Of a DNA stretch of 56,808 bases, positions 19,999 through 31,872 are shown piece by piece (within the stretch, counting starts at the first letter, position 1; every line of letters starts with the position of its first letter). The stretch is from contig JAHDCL010000006.1 of NCBI GenBank assembly GCA_020629875.1, positions 1-56,808 on the forward strand, in the 5' to 3' direction. A program made the position numbers and the translations under genes. The stretch comes from Hellea sp. (GTDB lineage: Bacteria; Pseudomonadota; Alphaproteobacteria; Caulobacterales; Maricaulaceae). The notes below the pieces were generated by a model. The model ran no database searches. It had not been told where the DNA came from and saw nothing but the letters and a program-made list of their open reading frames with translations.

Positions 19999-22575
19999 AT
20001 GGATATTCAATCTTATACAAAACGCGCGCGCAGCGTCATTCAAACTGCGCAATCAGAAGCGGTGACACGTGACCACCAACAATTAACGCCATTGCACATT
20101 ATGGCAGGGCTGGCGGCCGAAGATGGCGGCCTGCCAGCGAAGCTCATCCAAATGTCCGGCGCGGATACCGCGCCTCTAACAAGTTTGTTAGAGGCGGCGT
20201 TGGAGAAACTCCCAAAGGTTGAGGGCGGTTCAGGCCTATCCCTCTCAACAGCCGCGGCGAAGACATTTGCCAATGCCGAAAAGGCGGCAAAAAAAGCTGG
20301 AGATGCCTTTGTAACGACAGAGCGCCTTTTACTCGCGACTGTTTTGAATGCAGATAAGGATCTAAAAGCGGTGTTAAGTCAGATTGGCCTCGACGAAACG
20401 CGCCTCACAGAAGCCATTAAATCTGTGCGCACAGAAGGACCCGTCACCTCTGACTCCGCCGAAGATCAGTATGAAGCCCTGTCCAAATATGCGCGCGACC
20501 TGACCGAAGCGGCGCGTGCAGGCAAGCTTGACCCGGTCATCGGCCGCGACGAAGAAATTCGCCGCACCATGCAGGTCCTCTCGCGCCGCTCAAAAAATAA
20601 CCCTCTTTTGATTGGTGAACCCGGCGTTGGCAAAACTGCCATTGCCGAAGGCCTTGCTAACCGCATTGTGTCTGGTGATGTGCCGGAATCTATCAAAGAC
20701 AAACGTCTGCTTGCGCTTGATATGGGTGCACTCATTGCAGGGGCTAAATATCGCGGCGAGTTTGAAGAACGCCTGAAGGCCGTCCTCAAAGAAATAGAAT
20801 CTGCCAATGGCGAAATTATTCTCTTCATTGACGAAATTCACACGCTCGTGGGCGCCGGTAAAGGTGATGGCGCTATGGATGCTGCCAATTTACTAAAGCC
20901 TGCCTTGGCGCGTGGCGAGCTACACTGCGTAGGAGCGACGACGCTGGATGAGTATCGTAAGCATTTGGAAAAAGACGCAGCGCTGGCGCGCCGTTTTTTA
21001 ACGGTGTTCGTCACGGAACCGACGGTCGAAGATACCGTTTCTATTTTACGCGGCCTTAAGGAAAAATACGAGGTCCATCATGGCATTCGGATTTCAGACG
21101 GGGCGATTGTTTCCGCCGCGCAGCTCTCCAACCGCTATATTACGGACCGGTTTTTGCCCGATAAGGCCATCGATCTGATGGACGAAGCGGCCTCACGCCT
21201 GCGCATGCAGGTGGACAGCAAGCCTGAGGCGCTAGACGAAATTGACCGCCGTATTGTCCAACTTAAAATCGAGGTGGAGGCTCTGAAAAAGGAAAAAGAC
21301 AAAGCTTCAAAAGACCGCCTTGCAAAACGCACGGCGGAGATTGAAGAGCTTGAAGGTCAGTCATCAGAAATGACGGCTGAATGGCAGGCAGAGAAAGCCA
21401 AGCTTGCGGGCGCAACCGACGTTAAAGAAAAGCTAGAACAGGCGCGGTTTGAACTGCAGGACGCCGTTCGCCGCGGTGACTACGCCACTGCTGGCAAGCT
21501 GCAGCACGAGGACATTCCGGCTTTGGAAGAGCAAATGGCGAAGTTGGAAGAGGCTGACGATGACGCATCCTCCCTTGCCTCAGAAACAGTAACCTCGGAG
21601 ACGATTGCCGCTGTGGTCTCGCGCTGGACAGGAATACCTGTTGAGAAAATGCTCGAGGGGGAGCGCGAAAAGCTCCTTTCTATGGAGGACGTTTTGGGCG
21701 CCCGCGTGGTCGGACAGGAGAAAGCAGTCACCGCGGTATCAGATGCCGTGCGCCGCGCGCGTGCAGGACTGCGTGATCCCGCCCGCCCGATTGGGAGCTT
21801 CATGTTCCTTGGGCCGACCGGCGTTGGTAAGACTGAACTTACCAAAGCACTGGCAGCCTTTATGTTTGACGACGACAGCGCCATAACTCGTATGGATATG
21901 TCTGAATATATGGAGAAACACTCCGTGGCCCGCCTTATTGGCGCGCCTCCGGGCTATGTCGGATATGATGAAGGCGGGGCTCTCACTGAAGCCGTACGCC
22001 GACGCCCCTATCAGGTGGTTCTTTTTGACGAAATTGAAAAAGCCCACCCCGATGTCTTCAATGTACTTTTACAAGTTCTCGATGACGGCCGCCTCACGGA
22101 TGGTCAGGGCCGCACGGTGGATTTCCGAAATACGCTCATTATTATGACGTCCAATATTGGCGCGCAACATCTATTAAATTTGGCGGATGGCGACAATATT
22201 GAGGGCGCGCGTGTTGGCGTTATGGCAGAAGTCACAGCGCATTTCAGGCCCGAGTTTTTAAATCGTCTTGACGAAATATTACTCTTTGAACGACTGAAAC
22301 CAGAACATATGGGTGCGATTGTCGATATTCAGATGAAAAGGCTTCAAGGTTGGCTCAAGGACAAACAAATTGTCATTGAACTTTCCGATGCCGCCCGCAC
22401 CTGGTTGGGTGAGCAGGGTTATGATCCATCATATGGGGCAAGGCCACTTAAGCGCGTCATCCAAAAAAATGTTCAAGATGAACTCGCCAGAGAGATACTG
22501 GCGGGCCGGATTGAAGATGGTCAACGCATCAAAGTCGATATTGAGAAAGGTAGAATTAAGCTTAGCAGCCTTTAA
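19999..22575 (+). CDS. clpB: ATP-dependent chaperone ClpB
   Basis: Two AAA modules ([30 protein letters not shown]), coiled-coil middle domain, Clp_N repeats. Confidence 0.98.
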   Translation: MDIQSYTKRARSVIQTAQSEAVTRDHQQLTPLHIMAGLAAEDGGLPAKLIQMSGADTAPLTSLLEAALEKLPKVEGGSGLSLSTAAAKTFANAEKAAKKAGDAFVTTERLLLATVLNADKDLKAVLSQIGLDETRLTEAIKSVRTEGPVTSDSAEDQYEALSKYARDLTEAARAGKLDPVIGRDEEIRRTMQVLSRRSKNNPLLIGEPGVGKTAIAEGLANRIVSGDVPESIKDKRLLALDMGALIAGAKYRGEFEERLKAVLKEIESANGEIILFIDEIHTLVGAGKGDGAMDAANLLKPALARGELHCVGATTLDEYRKHLEKDAALARRFLTVFVTEPTVEDTVSILRGLKEKYEVHHGIRISDGAIVSAAQLSNRYITDRFLPDKAIDLMDEAASRLRMQVDSKPEALDEIDRRIVQLKIEVEALKKEKDKASKDRLAKRTAEIEELEGQSSEMTAEWQAEKAKLAGATDVKEKLEQARFELQDAVRRGDYATAGKLQHEDIPALEEQMAKLEEADDDASSLASETVTSETIAAVVSRWTGIPVEKMLEGEREKLLSMEDVLGARVVGQEKAVTAVSDAVRRARAGLRDPARPIGSFMFLGPTGVGKTELTKALAAFMFDDDSAITRMDMSEYMEKHSVARLIGAPPGYVGYDEGGALTEAVRRRPYQVVLFDEIEKAHPDVFNVLLQVLDDGRLTDGQGRTVDFRNTLIIMTSNIGAQHLLNLADGDNIEGARVGVMAEVTAHFRPEFLNRLDEILLFERLKPEHMGAIVDIQMKRLQGWLKDKQIVIELSDAARTWLGEQGYDPSYGARPLKRVIQKNVQDELAREILAGRIEDGQRIKVDIEKGRIKLSSL

Positions 22576-23807
22576 CTGGTAAGCGCCTCTTCTTCGATGG
22601 CGTCCAGATAGTTTTCGGCCAGATCAACTTTGAATGCTGACCATAAAAGTTGGTGGTCAGACATTTGGTTCTTAAACCGATAGCGATTGAAATAGGCCCG
22701 CATCTGCTCTTTGGTGCGGGTCTTATTTTTAATTGTGCCGTCTACATAGCCGTCCTTTACGACCTCTATGTAATGATCGGCGTCTTCTGGACGAAATACC
22801 GATTTTCGAAAATTAAATGCATTACTCACCCGGTGCTTGATGCGCTCATCCTTTAGGCGGTGAGCAATTTGGTCATAATAACCCACAGTCTTCCCTAAGG
22901 TGGTTGGCATATCCTGAATGTTGTCGGGGACTTTGAATCCGCATTCTGTCAATGCTTTCATGGTTTCGTGCTGCGGGGATACAATGTTAAAGTCACCTAG
23001 TAAGATGTAGTTGGCTTCACTGGGGATGGTATCCCAGCCTTTGGCGCGAAGTTTTTTCTTTTCCTCGCGCCGCTCTTTATCCTGACGGGATTTAAAAAAC
23101 TTAGCCAGTTCTCCGATTTCGGCGCGGCGTAATTGCATATAGGTGCCTTTGATCTCGTCAAACTCTGCCTCGGTCATATCATCTGGTTTTTTCGGATCAT
23201 CACCAAAATAAATATGAACTGTGCAGAGCTTGAACTTAAACCACCCACACTCAAAACCAACAAGGAAGGGAGAGCGTGCAAATTGCTGATGACGATCAAA
23301 GACGTCAACATGATCAAGCTTTGCCGATCCAACAATAGTCTGCCCGTCAGGCAAAACGATTTCACCGGCCAGACGCGAGAAACGTATTTTACCCTTGCGA
23401 TATAAAAAGGCCATGCGCTCATTATTTCCAAGTCCATCACCAGAACTATCCGTTACGATGTAGTCCCACTCTTCGCCCAGATAGTCGTCGATTAAATCTT
23501 GGAGTTGCGTCATATCGGTTTTGACTTCTTGCACAGCCACCAAGTCAAAATGATCGATAATTTCGGCGATATAGAGCATCGCATCTGTTTGCCGCCAAGA
23601 TGCTCCGTCACCCCCAAAATGCATAAGATTCCACGTAGCAAGACGCAGGTCATGCTCATCGGTTTTGTCGGTGACTTCAGATTTCAGCTGCGCCCGGAGG
23701 GCTTTGAGCCGCTGCGCAACATGCACGCGATGGGCTTTGTTTAGAATAGTGCGTAGTTTCCAATACTGTGCCATGTGCGCTCCGGTCCGTAGAGCGCTAC
23801 ATAACAC
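22572..23807 (-). CDS. Endonuclease/exonuclease/phosphatase family protein
   Basis: LRLATWNLMHFGG, VAVQEVKTD, YILLGDFNIVSP, SDHQLLWSAF. Confidence 0.85.
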   Translation of the reverse strand: MLCSALRTGAHMAQYWKLRTILNKAHRVHVAQRLKALRAQLKSEVTDKTDEHDLRLATWNLMHFGGDGASWRQTDAMLYIAEIIDHFDLVAVQEVKTDMTQLQDLIDDYLGEEWDYIVTDSSGDGLGNNERMAFLYRKGKIRFSRLAGEIVLPDGQTIVGSAKLDHVDVFDRHQQFARSPFLVGFECGWFKFKLCTVHIYFGDDPKKPDDMTEAEFDEIKGTYMQLRRAEIGELAKFFKSRQDKERREEKKKLRAKGWDTIPSEANYILLGDFNIVSPQHETMKALTECGFKVPDNIQDMPTTLGKTVGYYDQIAHRLKDERIKHRVSNAFNFRKSVFRPEDADHYIEVVKDGYVDGTIKNKTRTKEQMRAYFNRYRFKNQMSDHQLLWSAFKVDLAENYLDAIEEEALTS

Positions 23808-23832
23808 ATCTTATACGGGAGGGATAGTCAGC

Positions 23833-24294
23833 CTAGCTACAGAGGTGCCCTTTGACCACAGCACCGACCTTGCCCATATCAAGACGTCCGGCATAGTCCG
23901 ACTTTAAGCGGCCCATTATTTTGCCCATATCTTTTAGGCCCGTCGCGCCGCTTTCTTCGATAATCTTCGCAACAGCGGCCTTCATATCCTCGTCCGATAG
24001 TGGCTGTGGCATAAATTCGCGAACGATTTCCATTTCTGTGCGTTCACGTTCGGCCAGTTCAGGGCGACCATTATCCTCATAGGTTTTGGCGCTTTCCTCG
24101 CGTTGCTTCACCATCTTTTGGAGCAATGAAAGAATTTCGCTGTCTTCAATACCTTTGCAGCGATCCTCTGCACGCGCAGCAATATCACGATCTTTGATAG
24201 CGGCCGATATGAGGCGCAATGTTGAGACACGGATTTTATCGCCGCTCTTCATTGCTGATTTAGTGCTCTCGGTGATAGAATCACGTAAGGCCAT
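23833..24294 (-). CDS. GatB/YqeY domain-containing protein
   Basis: RVSTLRLISAAIKDRDIAAR, LLQKMVKQREESAKTYEDNGRPELAERERTEMEIVREFMPQPLS. Confidence 0.9.
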   Translation of the reverse strand: MALRDSITESTKSAMKSGDKIRVSTLRLISAAIKDRDIAARAEDRCKGIEDSEILSLLQKMVKQREESAKTYEDNGRPELAERERTEMEIVREFMPQPLSDEDMKAAVAKIIEESGATGLKDMGKIMGRLKSDYAGRLDMGKVGAVVKGHLCS

Positions 24295-24514
24295 ATGTTC
24301 GTCCCTTCTGAGGCGGCGACCGCGACCATACGCGGTTTAACCGGGTCAAACAGGTCCCCACAACACTGCTTTTCAGGAATTAGGCAAGTTTCATACGCAT
24401 TTTTTGGCTACTTGCCAAGCATCTGTGCATTTGCCTCTTGTGTCCTGCTCGCCCCTCGCTAAAAGACCGCTCAGCTATCTGACCGGCCCTTGCTCAGGGC
24501 GAAGACGGGGATTT

Positions 24515-25681
24515 ATGACTGTGAAAACCGAAAATCAAGCATTTAATGAACTTCCTACAGGGGCCTTAGTCCTTGCAAATGGGGAAGTATTTTACGGGCA
24601 AGGCTGCGGTGCTACCGGCGCGGCCGTCGGTGAAGTTTGCTTCAACACAGCCATGACTGGGTACCAAGAAATTCTAACAGATCCGTCTTATACAGACCAG
24701 ATCATTTGCTTCACCTTCCCTCATATTGGCAATACGGGAACAAATACAGAAGATGAAGAAGCCTCAACTCTGCGGGCGCAGGATGCGGCCCGCGGCGCAA
24801 TCTTTAAATCGCCTATTACGCCTGCGTCTAATTGGCGATCAGACTGTGAGCTCGGTGATTGGCTAGAAAAACGCGGTATCGTAGGACTATCTGGTGTCGA
24901 CACTCGTGCTCTGACCGCATTCATTCGCGATAATGGTATGCCAAATGGCGTAATCGCCCATGCCCCTGACGGCAAATTTGATATTGAAGCGCTCTCCGCA
25001 AAAGCTTGTGGGTGGAACGGGCTTGTTGGCGCTGACCTCGCGAAAACTGTCGCGACAGAAGACAGTTTCGATTGGAAAGAGGCCCGCTGGGTATGGCCAC
25101 AAGGATACGAAGACAAAGAAGGTATCAAATCCGTCGTCGTCATTGATTATGGCGTAAAACGAAACATCCTGCGCAACCTCGTGACGGCAGGAATGAAAGT
25201 CACTGTTGTCCCTCCAACAACACCCGCTATAGACATTTTGGCGTTAAATCCCGATGGTGTTGTTCTCTCAAATGGCCCCGGTGACCCCGCGGCAACAGGC
25301 GAATATGCAATCCCTGTCATTCAAGACATCATTGCGGCCGAAAAGCCTATTCTTGGCATTTGCTTAGGACATCAAATGCTCGCTCTGGCGCTTGGCGCGA
25401 AGACAGTAAAAATGGAGCAAGGCCATCACGGCGCCAACCACCCCGTAAAAGACTACACCACAAATAAAGTGGAAATTGTTTCAATGAACCACGGCTTTGC
25501 TGTCGATCAAAGCAGTCTTCCTGACACTGTAGAGGAAACCCATGTGAGCCTATTTGATGGGTCTAATTGCGGCATTCGCCTTAAAGGAAAACCCGTTTTT
25601 TCTGTACAGCACCACCCAGAGGCCAGCCCTGGCCCTCAGGATAGTTTCTACCTATTTGAGAGATTTGCTGACGCTCTTTAA
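24515..25681 (+). CDS. carA: Carbamoyl-phosphate synthase small subunit
   Basis: [43 protein letters not shown]; class I GATase [17 protein letters not shown]. Confidence 0.97.
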   Translation: MTVKTENQAFNELPTGALVLANGEVFYGQGCGATGAAVGEVCFNTAMTGYQEILTDPSYTDQIICFTFPHIGNTGTNTEDEEASTLRAQDAARGAIFKSPITPASNWRSDCELGDWLEKRGIVGLSGVDTRALTAFIRDNGMPNGVIAHAPDGKFDIEALSAKACGWNGLVGADLAKTVATEDSFDWKEARWVWPQGYEDKEGIKSVVVIDYGVKRNILRNLVTAGMKVTVVPPTTPAIDILALNPDGVVLSNGPGDPAATGEYAIPVIQDIIAAEKPILGICLGHQMLALALGAKTVKMEQGHHGANHPVKDYTTNKVEIVSMNHGFAVDQSSLPDTVEETHVSLFDGSNCGIRLKGKPVFSVQHHPEASPGPQDSFYLFERFADAL

Positions 25682-26710
25682 TCAGGCTGCCTTTATAGCC
25701 CCGTTCTCAATCAGACTTTCAGCCGCTGCCAAGATTGCCTCTTTGGCAGGGCGTGGGATGACATGGGTAAGGCTATTTACATAAGCACTGTCAGCCTCAT
25801 GAAATGTTCCCAAGTCCGGAAGCACACCTTTCACGCGATCATCAAATAACCCCGCCAAGCGAACGATGAAATTGGGCAAGTCACCTTTAGGCAATTTGGT
25901 AAATTCTGGATACTTAACACGCAGAATCTCGCCTATTGTCGAAAACCATAGAGTCTCTCCAGCCGCCATGAGACGGCGGCCTGCAGCGCCCGTCGCCGTC
26001 ATCGCGGCCACATGAATGGCTGCGCAGTCTCTAACATCTATAATGGGATAAGCAATCTTCGGCGTTCTTGGAAAATCTCCTGCGAACATCGCTAAAAGTA
26101 AACCCAAAGAAGCCCCGCCGTTCTTGTAGGTGTCAGGGCCAAAAACAAGCCCTGGACAAACGGTTGTCAACTTATCGCTCAAGCCCTGCGCTTTCACATA
26201 ATCCCAAGCTGCTTTTTCGGCGCGTGTTTTTGACACTGGATAGGCTGTTAATGGCTTCCAATCGGGGTCAGACCAATCATCTTCTTTAATGAGCATATGA
26301 GCACCGCGTCCCTTCTGCCCCATCATGGAAACCATTGAAGACGTCATCACAATTCGGTCCACACCTGCGCCTAGTCCATGCTCGATGACTCGCATCGCCC
26401 CTGCCCGGGCCTCCGGCACAAGCGCCTCACGGTCACTTGGCGCGTCTAGGGGAAAAGGCGAAGCTATGTGCTGTATGAAGCGACAATTTTGAACCGCTTC
26501 AGACCATCCAGAATCAGAACCCAGATTAGCTTCAACAAGTTCAAGCTTAGACACATCGCTGCCTTTAGCGGCCAGCGCATCAACAATTTTTTGTCCCTTC
26601 GCTTTGTCGCGTACCGTACCCCGGACATCATAGCCTTTAGCAAGTAAACGCTCGGTGACATGCGAGCCGATAAAGCCGGAAACTCCTGTAACAAGGACGC
26701 GGTCTGTCAT
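25682..26710 (-). CDS. NAD-dependent epimerase / dihydroflavonol-4-reductase-like SDR
   Basis: VLVTGVSGFIGSHVTERLLAKGYDVRGTVRD, YPVSKTRAEKAAWD. Confidence 0.85.
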   Translation of the reverse strand: MTDRVLVTGVSGFIGSHVTERLLAKGYDVRGTVRDKAKGQKIVDALAAKGSDVSKLELVEANLGSDSGWSEAVQNCRFIQHIASPFPLDAPSDREALVPEARAGAMRVIEHGLGAGVDRIVMTSSMVSMMGQKGRGAHMLIKEDDWSDPDWKPLTAYPVSKTRAEKAAWDYVKAQGLSDKLTTVCPGLVFGPDTYKNGGASLGLLLAMFAGDFPRTPKIAYPIIDVRDCAAIHVAAMTATGAAGRRLMAAGETLWFSTIGEILRVKYPEFTKLPKGDLPNFIVRLAGLFDDRVKGVLPDLGTFHEADSAYVNSLTHVIPRPAKEAILAAAESLIENGAIKAA

Positions 26711-26711
26711 G

Positions 26712-27602
26712 TTAAAGACTTATCTTATTTGGACAGGACTTGTTGTAAATTTCTACCGCCATAGGCATCCACTTTTTGAAGTCATTCACACGCGTTTGTG
26801 GTGATGGGTGAGTGGATTGGAACTCCGGCGGAGTGGCGCCTGCTTGCGCGCCCATACGCTCCCAAAGTCTTGGAGCCTCGCGCGGATCATAACAGGCCCG
26901 CGACATCAGAATAAGGCCAATATAATCAGCTTCGGATTCGTGCTTGCGAGAGAACGGCAATGCAAAACCATATTGGCTAATTCCGCCAAAGACTCCCATG
27001 ACGGCACGCTGCGCGCCCATATCCATGCCGCCTGCGCCCATAGAAACGCCCGCGCCAACGATACGCTGCATATTTTGTTGCGCCATACGTTCCGCGCCAT
27101 GATGCGCCAAGGCATGAGCGACTTCATGGCCCATGACCACGGCAAGGCCATCCTCATTTTCAGCAATAGGGATTAGTCCCGTATAGACTGCGGTGTATCC
27201 TCCCGGCAAAGCAAAAGCATTAGCTTGCTCGGACTCAATCACGTTAAAGGCCCAATCAAAGCCTGGGTCAGAGTCTGAGGCGGCGCGCGCTATGCGAACA
27301 CCAATTTCTTCAACCGCGTCCTTTACGGGTCCGCTGCGGACAAGACTGCGGGCATTATCTTGAAGAATTTGCTGATAGCTCTGCAGTCCAAGTTGCATTT
27401 CAGCATCAGGTTTCATGGTGCGAAGCTGCTTGCGGCACATCTCCGAGCTAAAGTCACTATTACAGACATAAGGCACAGTTTTTTGGTTCGCAAAATAATA
27501 GACAGCCGCACCAACGGCGAAAAGCAGCATGATCTGCCAACGAAAGCCGCCGCGCCGTCTGCGCATGCCGCCTGTGCGGTTATTCATCGTTCGATAAACC
27601 AT
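26712..27602 (-). CDS. M48 family metallopeptidase
   Basis: VVMGHEVAHALAHHGAERM (HExxH), HESEADYIGLILM. Confidence 0.9.
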   Translation of the reverse strand: MVYRTMNNRTGGMRRRRGGFRWQIMLLFAVGAAVYYFANQKTVPYVCNSDFSSEMCRKQLRTMKPDAEMQLGLQSYQQILQDNARSLVRSGPVKDAVEEIGVRIARAASDSDPGFDWAFNVIESEQANAFALPGGYTAVYTGLIPIAENEDGLAVVMGHEVAHALAHHGAERMAQQNMQRIVGAGVSMGAGGMDMGAQRAVMGVFGGISQYGFALPFSRKHESEADYIGLILMSRACYDPREAPRLWERMGAQAGATPPEFQSTHPSPQTRVNDFKKWMPMAVEIYNKSCPNKISL

Positions 27603-27750
27603 AATTCACCTTTTCCCAATTTTCTTGAACATAACACAGATTCTTTGCGGGGGAATAGTTGCAATTTCATCTGCAAAACTATAGGGGGGGACAATTTGGC
27701 TTTTCTGGCCAGATTCGAACGAGTTTTGCAGCTATTTGAGGCCCCGTTTC

Positions 27751-30700
27751 ATGCCAAAAAGAACCGACATTCAGTCCATTTTAATCATCGGGGCTGGTCC
27801 AATCGTCATTGGGCAAGCCTGTGAGTTTGATTACTCGGGCGTACAAGCCTGTAAGGCGCTTAAAGATGAGGGTTATCGCGTCATTCTCGTTAACTCTAAC
27901 CCCGCAACGATTATGACTGACCCCGGCATGGCGGACGCCACCTATGTCGAACCGATTACGCCGGAATTAGTTGAAAAAATCATCGCTATTGAGAAACCAG
28001 ATGCCATCCTTCCAACCATGGGCGGACAGACAGCTCTGAACACAGCCCTCGCTCTAGAAGAAATGGGTGTGTTGGAAAAATATGGCGTTGAGATGATTGG
28101 CGCTAAGGCGGATGTCATTGATAAGGCCGAAAGTCGTGACCGCTTTGCCAAAGCTATGACAAAAATTGGCCTTGAAAATCCCCGCGCCACTATCATTACC
28201 GCGCCTATTGGCGCAGACGGAGAACCCAACATCGCCGAAGGCGTTGCGGAAGCCGTACGAAAATTGCCCGAAACGGGACTTCCCGCCATCATCAGACCCG
28301 CTTTTACAATGGGCGGCACCGGCGGCGGCGTCGCTTATAACCAAGAAGAATTTGAAGAAATTGTCCGCTCTGGTCTTTCTGCCTCTCCAACCAATGAAGT
28401 GCTCGTCGATGAGAGCCTTCTAGGATGGAAGGAATATGAGATGGAAGTTGTGCGCGACAAAGCCGATAACTGCATCATTATTTGCGCCATTGAGAATATT
28501 GACCCTATGGGAGTACATACAGGCGACTCTATCACCGTGGCCCCTGCTCTGACTCTTACCGACAAAGAATATCAAGTCATGCGCGACGCCTCGATTGCTG
28601 TCTTACGCGAAATTGGCGTGGAAACAGGTGGCTCCAACGTCCAATTTGGCCTGAACCCCAAAGATGGCCGAATGGTTGTCATTGAAATGAACCCCCGCGT
28701 GTCACGCTCCTCTGCCCTAGCCTCTAAAGCGACGGGCTTCCCAATCGCCAAAGTCGCGGCAAAACTGGCTGTTGGCTATACATTAGATGAGCTCGATAAC
28801 GATATTACGGGCGCAACTCCTGCAGCCTTTGAGCCGACAATAGACTACGTCGTCACCAAGATCCCTCGCTTCGCTTTTGAAAAATTCCCGGGAGCAGAGC
28901 CTGTCCTTACCACAGCCATGAGATCTGTTGGTGAAGCCATGGCAATTGGCCGAACCTTCTCTGAAAGCCTTCAAAAAGCGCTTCGGTCTCTTGAAACAGA
29001 TTTGACCGGACTCAACGAGATTATACTCGACCCAACGGGCGAAATGAGCGCGGATGAGCTTAAAAACGCTATGAAGGCCCGCCTGTCTATTCTCGCGCCT
29101 GATCGCCTTTTGGTTATCGCGCAAGCGTTCCGCCAGGGCTTTACTGTCGAAAAGATATTCCAATATACGGGCATTGACCCTTGGTTCCTGCGCCAGATTG
29201 AAGATCTGATAAAGGCTGAAGAGTGGATAAAGTCCAATGGCCTTCCCAAAACGGAAGCCGAGTGGCGGGCGATTAAGTCCGAAGGGTTTGCTGATGCCCG
29301 AATTGGCGAGCTTTGCGGCAAATCTGAAATCGCAGTGCGCAAGGCTCGCCGAAAGGCAGGCGTGCGGCCCGTCTATAAACGCGTCGATACATGCGCAGCT
29401 GAATTCCAGGCCAAAACGCCCTATATGTACTCCACTTATGAAGTCCCCAGTTTTGGCGGAAAAGTGGATGACGAAGCCCGCGTCTCAGACCGCGACAAAG
29501 TCATAATTTTGGGCGGCGGCCCCAACCGTATTGGACAAGGTATCGAGTTTGATTACTGCTGCTGTCACGCGGCATATGCCATGGGCGATATGAATATCGA
29601 GTCCATCATGGTAAACTGCAATCCTGAAACGGTCTCGACTGATTACGACACATCTGACCGACTATATTTCGAGCCTCTGACTGAGGAGGATGTCTTAGAA
29701 CTCATTCTGACGGAAAAACAGTCTGGAAACCTGAAGGGCGTTATTGTCCAATTTGGGGGTCAGACACCGTTAAAACTGGCCGAGGCCCTTGAGGCGAATG
29801 ATATTCCTCTGCTGGGAACAAAGCGCGATGCCCTGGACCGCGCCGAAGATCGTGAGCGTTTCAAAGCATTGGTAGAAAAACTTGGGTTAAAGCAACCCAA
29901 TAACGCCATTGCTCGTAATGCCAAAGAGGCTGCTGAAGCTGCCAAAATCGTGGGTTACCCACTTGTTCTTCGACCCTCAAATGTCTTGGGCGGACGCGGT
30001 ATGGAAATCGTTGACAATGACTCGGAACTAAACCGCTACATATCGGAAGCTGTTAAAGTTTCCGGCAAATCACCCCTCCTGATTGATCAATACCTACGAG
30101 ATGCCATTGAGGTTGACGTCGACGTCATTTGTGACGGCGAACAGGTCTATGTCGCTGGCATTATGGAGCATATTGAAGAAGCTGGCGTTCACTCTGGCGA
30201 CTCTGCATGCTCTCTGCCGCCTTACACATTGTCTGATGCGGTCGTTGCCGAGCTTGGCCGACAAGCAGAATTACTCGCACTAGAACTTGGCGTTATCGGA
30301 TTTATGAACACGCAGTTCGCCGTAAAAGACGATGTAGTTTATCTCATCGAAGTAAACCCTCGGGCCTCACGGACGGTGCCTTTCGTCGCCAAGGCAATTG
30401 GTCAGCCGATTGCGAACATTGCTGCTAAAGTTATGGCTGGTGTCAAACTATCCGAATTTGATCTCAGTGCGAAACCTCAGAAGCATATCGCCGTAAAAGA
30501 GGCCGTATTCCCATTTGCTCGCTTCCCTGGCGTTGATACTGTTCTGGGCCCAGAAATGCGTTCAACGGGTGAAATCATGGGGCTGGCAGAAAGCTTCGGG
30601 ATGGCCTTTGCCAAAAGCCAACTCGGCGGAGGCGTAACCCTTCCCAGCGCAGGAAAAGTCTTCATTTCAGTTCGCGAGCAACATAAACCAATGATGGCGG

Positions 30701-31047
30701 AACTCGCCAAAGACCTCATCGATCTAGGCTTCACCATCATGGCAACTGGCGGAACCACAAAATACCTTCGCGCCCAAGGGTTAGAAGTAGAGTACGTCAA
30801 GAAGTTCCACGAAGGTCGCCCGAACATCATTGACGCCATGAAGAATGGGGACGTAGCTCTTGTGTTCAACACGACGAGCGGAAAGCAGTCTTTAAAAGAC
30901 AGCTTCAGTTTACGCCGCACGGCGCTAACCCAAAAAATCCCATATTTTACAACTGCGGCGGCCTCAAAGGCTACAGTAGAAGCGATTAAAGAGCTCGCGA
31001 AGGGCGATTATGAAGTTGAAAGCTTACAATCCATTGCAGCAGGTTAG
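27751..31047 (+). CDS. carB: Carbamoyl-phosphate synthase large subunit
   Basis: [58 protein letters not shown]; two ATP-grasp halves, C-terminal MGS-like domain. Confidence 0.98.
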   Translation: MPKRTDIQSILIIGAGPIVIGQACEFDYSGVQACKALKDEGYRVILVNSNPATIMTDPGMADATYVEPITPELVEKIIAIEKPDAILPTMGGQTALNTALALEEMGVLEKYGVEMIGAKADVIDKAESRDRFAKAMTKIGLENPRATIITAPIGADGEPNIAEGVAEAVRKLPETGLPAIIRPAFTMGGTGGGVAYNQEEFEEIVRSGLSASPTNEVLVDESLLGWKEYEMEVVRDKADNCIIICAIENIDPMGVHTGDSITVAPALTLTDKEYQVMRDASIAVLREIGVETGGSNVQFGLNPKDGRMVVIEMNPRVSRSSALASKATGFPIAKVAAKLAVGYTLDELDNDITGATPAAFEPTIDYVVTKIPRFAFEKFPGAEPVLTTAMRSVGEAMAIGRTFSESLQKALRSLETDLTGLNEIILDPTGEMSADELKNAMKARLSILAPDRLLVIAQAFRQGFTVEKIFQYTGIDPWFLRQIEDLIKAEEWIKSNGLPKTEAEWRAIKSEGFADARIGELCGKSEIAVRKARRKAGVRPVYKRVDTCAAEFQAKTPYMYSTYEVPSFGGKVDDEARVSDRDKVIILGGGPNRIGQGIEFDYCCCHAAYAMGDMNIESIMVNCNPETVSTDYDTSDRLYFEPLTEEDVLELILTEKQSGNLKGVIVQFGGQTPLKLAEALEANDIPLLGTKRDALDRAEDRERFKALVEKLGLKQPNNAIARNAKEAAEAAKIVGYPLVLRPSNVLGGRGMEIVDNDSELNRYISEAVKVSGKSPLLIDQYLRDAIEVDVDVICDGEQVYVAGIMEHIEEAGVHSGDSACSLPPYTLSDAVVAELGRQAELLALELGVIGFMNTQFAVKDDVVYLIEVNPRASRTVPFVAKAIGQPIANIAAKVMAGVKLSEFDLSAKPQKHIAVKEAVFPFARFPGVDTVLGPEMRSTGEIMGLAESFGMAFAKSQLGGGVTLPSAGKVFISVREQHKPMMAELAKDLIDLGFTIMATGGTTKYLRAQGLEVEYVKKFHEGRPNIIDAMKNGDVALVFNTTSGKQSLKDSFSLRRTALTQKIPYFTTAAASKATVEAIKELAKGDYEVESLQSIAAG

Positions 31048-31088
31048 GAATTAGATTTTTCATTCCCGTAGAGCTATGCGAGACGCAC

Positions 31089-31203
31089 TTGACTCTATTG
31101 TCATATTTCTGCAATCTTTGTGAGTCCTTACTTTTTTATCGTCTCCTTTCGTGAATGAGCAATGGACATTCTAAACGGCAGGGTGGCACCCCTGCCGTTT
31201 TTC
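31089..31203 (+). ncRNA. Candidate small RNA or independent transcript downstream of carB (promoter-like TTGACT-N17-CAATCT, then intrinsic terminator)
   Basis: TTGACT 31089-31094, CAATCT 31112-31117, terminator AAACGGCAGGG/CCCTGCCGTTT at 31173-31200 plus T-run; about 80 nt between predicted TSS and terminator. Confidence 0.35.
31173..31202 (+). terminator. Intrinsic terminator
   Basis: 11-bp perfect stem AAACGGCAGGG-TGGCAC-CCCTGCCGTTT followed by T-run. Confidence 0.85.
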
Positions 31204-31230
31204 ATTGGAATAGCTCATAATGGCGGAAAT

Positions 31231-31257
31231 AAAAAAGCCTGCGAGGAATCGCAGGCT
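31231..31257 (-). terminator. Intrinsic terminator of urcA-family gene
   Basis: Reverse strand AGCCTGCGA-TTCC-TCGCAGGCT followed by T-run. Confidence 0.85.
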
Positions 31258-31281
31258 CCAGATGATGCTTTGATCGTCAGA

Positions 31282-31617
31282 TTAGCTCTGCATTTTCTTA
31301 TAATAATTCGTCAGGCTGTTATCCCCAATGTCCTGTACAAATTCCATTAGTAAGTTCTGCGCGCACTCCTTTTCAAGAGACCTTGCGCCAAGCCCGCGAC
31401 TACCCGACGCCGAACAAGCATTTTCAGCTCGCCGTTCCAGAGCTCGATAAATTTTCGCAACACCTCTCTCGGTCTTAAGGTCCCGAGCATCTATGGTTGT
31501 GGTTACGGTTTCGCCTATTGTAGGTATGGCATAGGCTGGCGTGGTCGCGGCGATTGTTCCGCCGATTAGCGCCGTCGTCGTCAAAATTTTGATGGTATTT
31601 GATAGATGAGTTTTCAT
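31282..31617 (-). CDS. UrcA family protein (secreted/periplasmic)
   Basis: Signal peptide ...AATTPAYA; DARDLKTERGVAKIYRALERRAENACSASGSRGLGARSLEKECAQNLLMEFVQDI fits the UrcA pattern. Confidence 0.75.
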   Translation of the reverse strand: MKTHLSNTIKILTTTALIGGTIAATTPAYAIPTIGETVTTTIDARDLKTERGVAKIYRALERRAENACSASGSRGLGARSLEKECAQNLLMEFVQDIGDNSLTNYYKKMQS

Positions 31618-31736
31618 AGTCGTTTTCTCCTTTAATTTATGAAACGACTAAGGATGAACTGGCACGTCCTCCCTAGTCCTATAAGAAGCTGTCCAGTTCG
31701 AAGGGGATTTACTCCTTATTGTTTTTCGATAACTTA

Positions 31737-31781
31737 TAACGTGCCATTTGTCACGTTAATTTATCGTAAATCGATAAATTA
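31737..31781. promoter_or_regulatory. Two adjacent inverted repeats between urcA and the desaturase gene
   Basis: TAACGTG-N8-CACGTTA (31737-31758) and TAATTTATCG-N5-CGATAAATTA (31757-31781). Confidence 0.5.
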
Positions 31782-31872
31782 TTGGTAAGGTATTCGACAG
31801 AAACCTAGAACAGCGAACGTTAAGCTCACATCAAGGATTTCAGACTACCCCTAAAAACAGCACGGGGGTAAA

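Noticed and set aside
24295-24514. Possible regulatory leader (PyrR-like or attenuator) upstream of carA
   Set aside because: Some short hairpins, but no convincing terminator/antiterminator pair or known pyrimidine leader features
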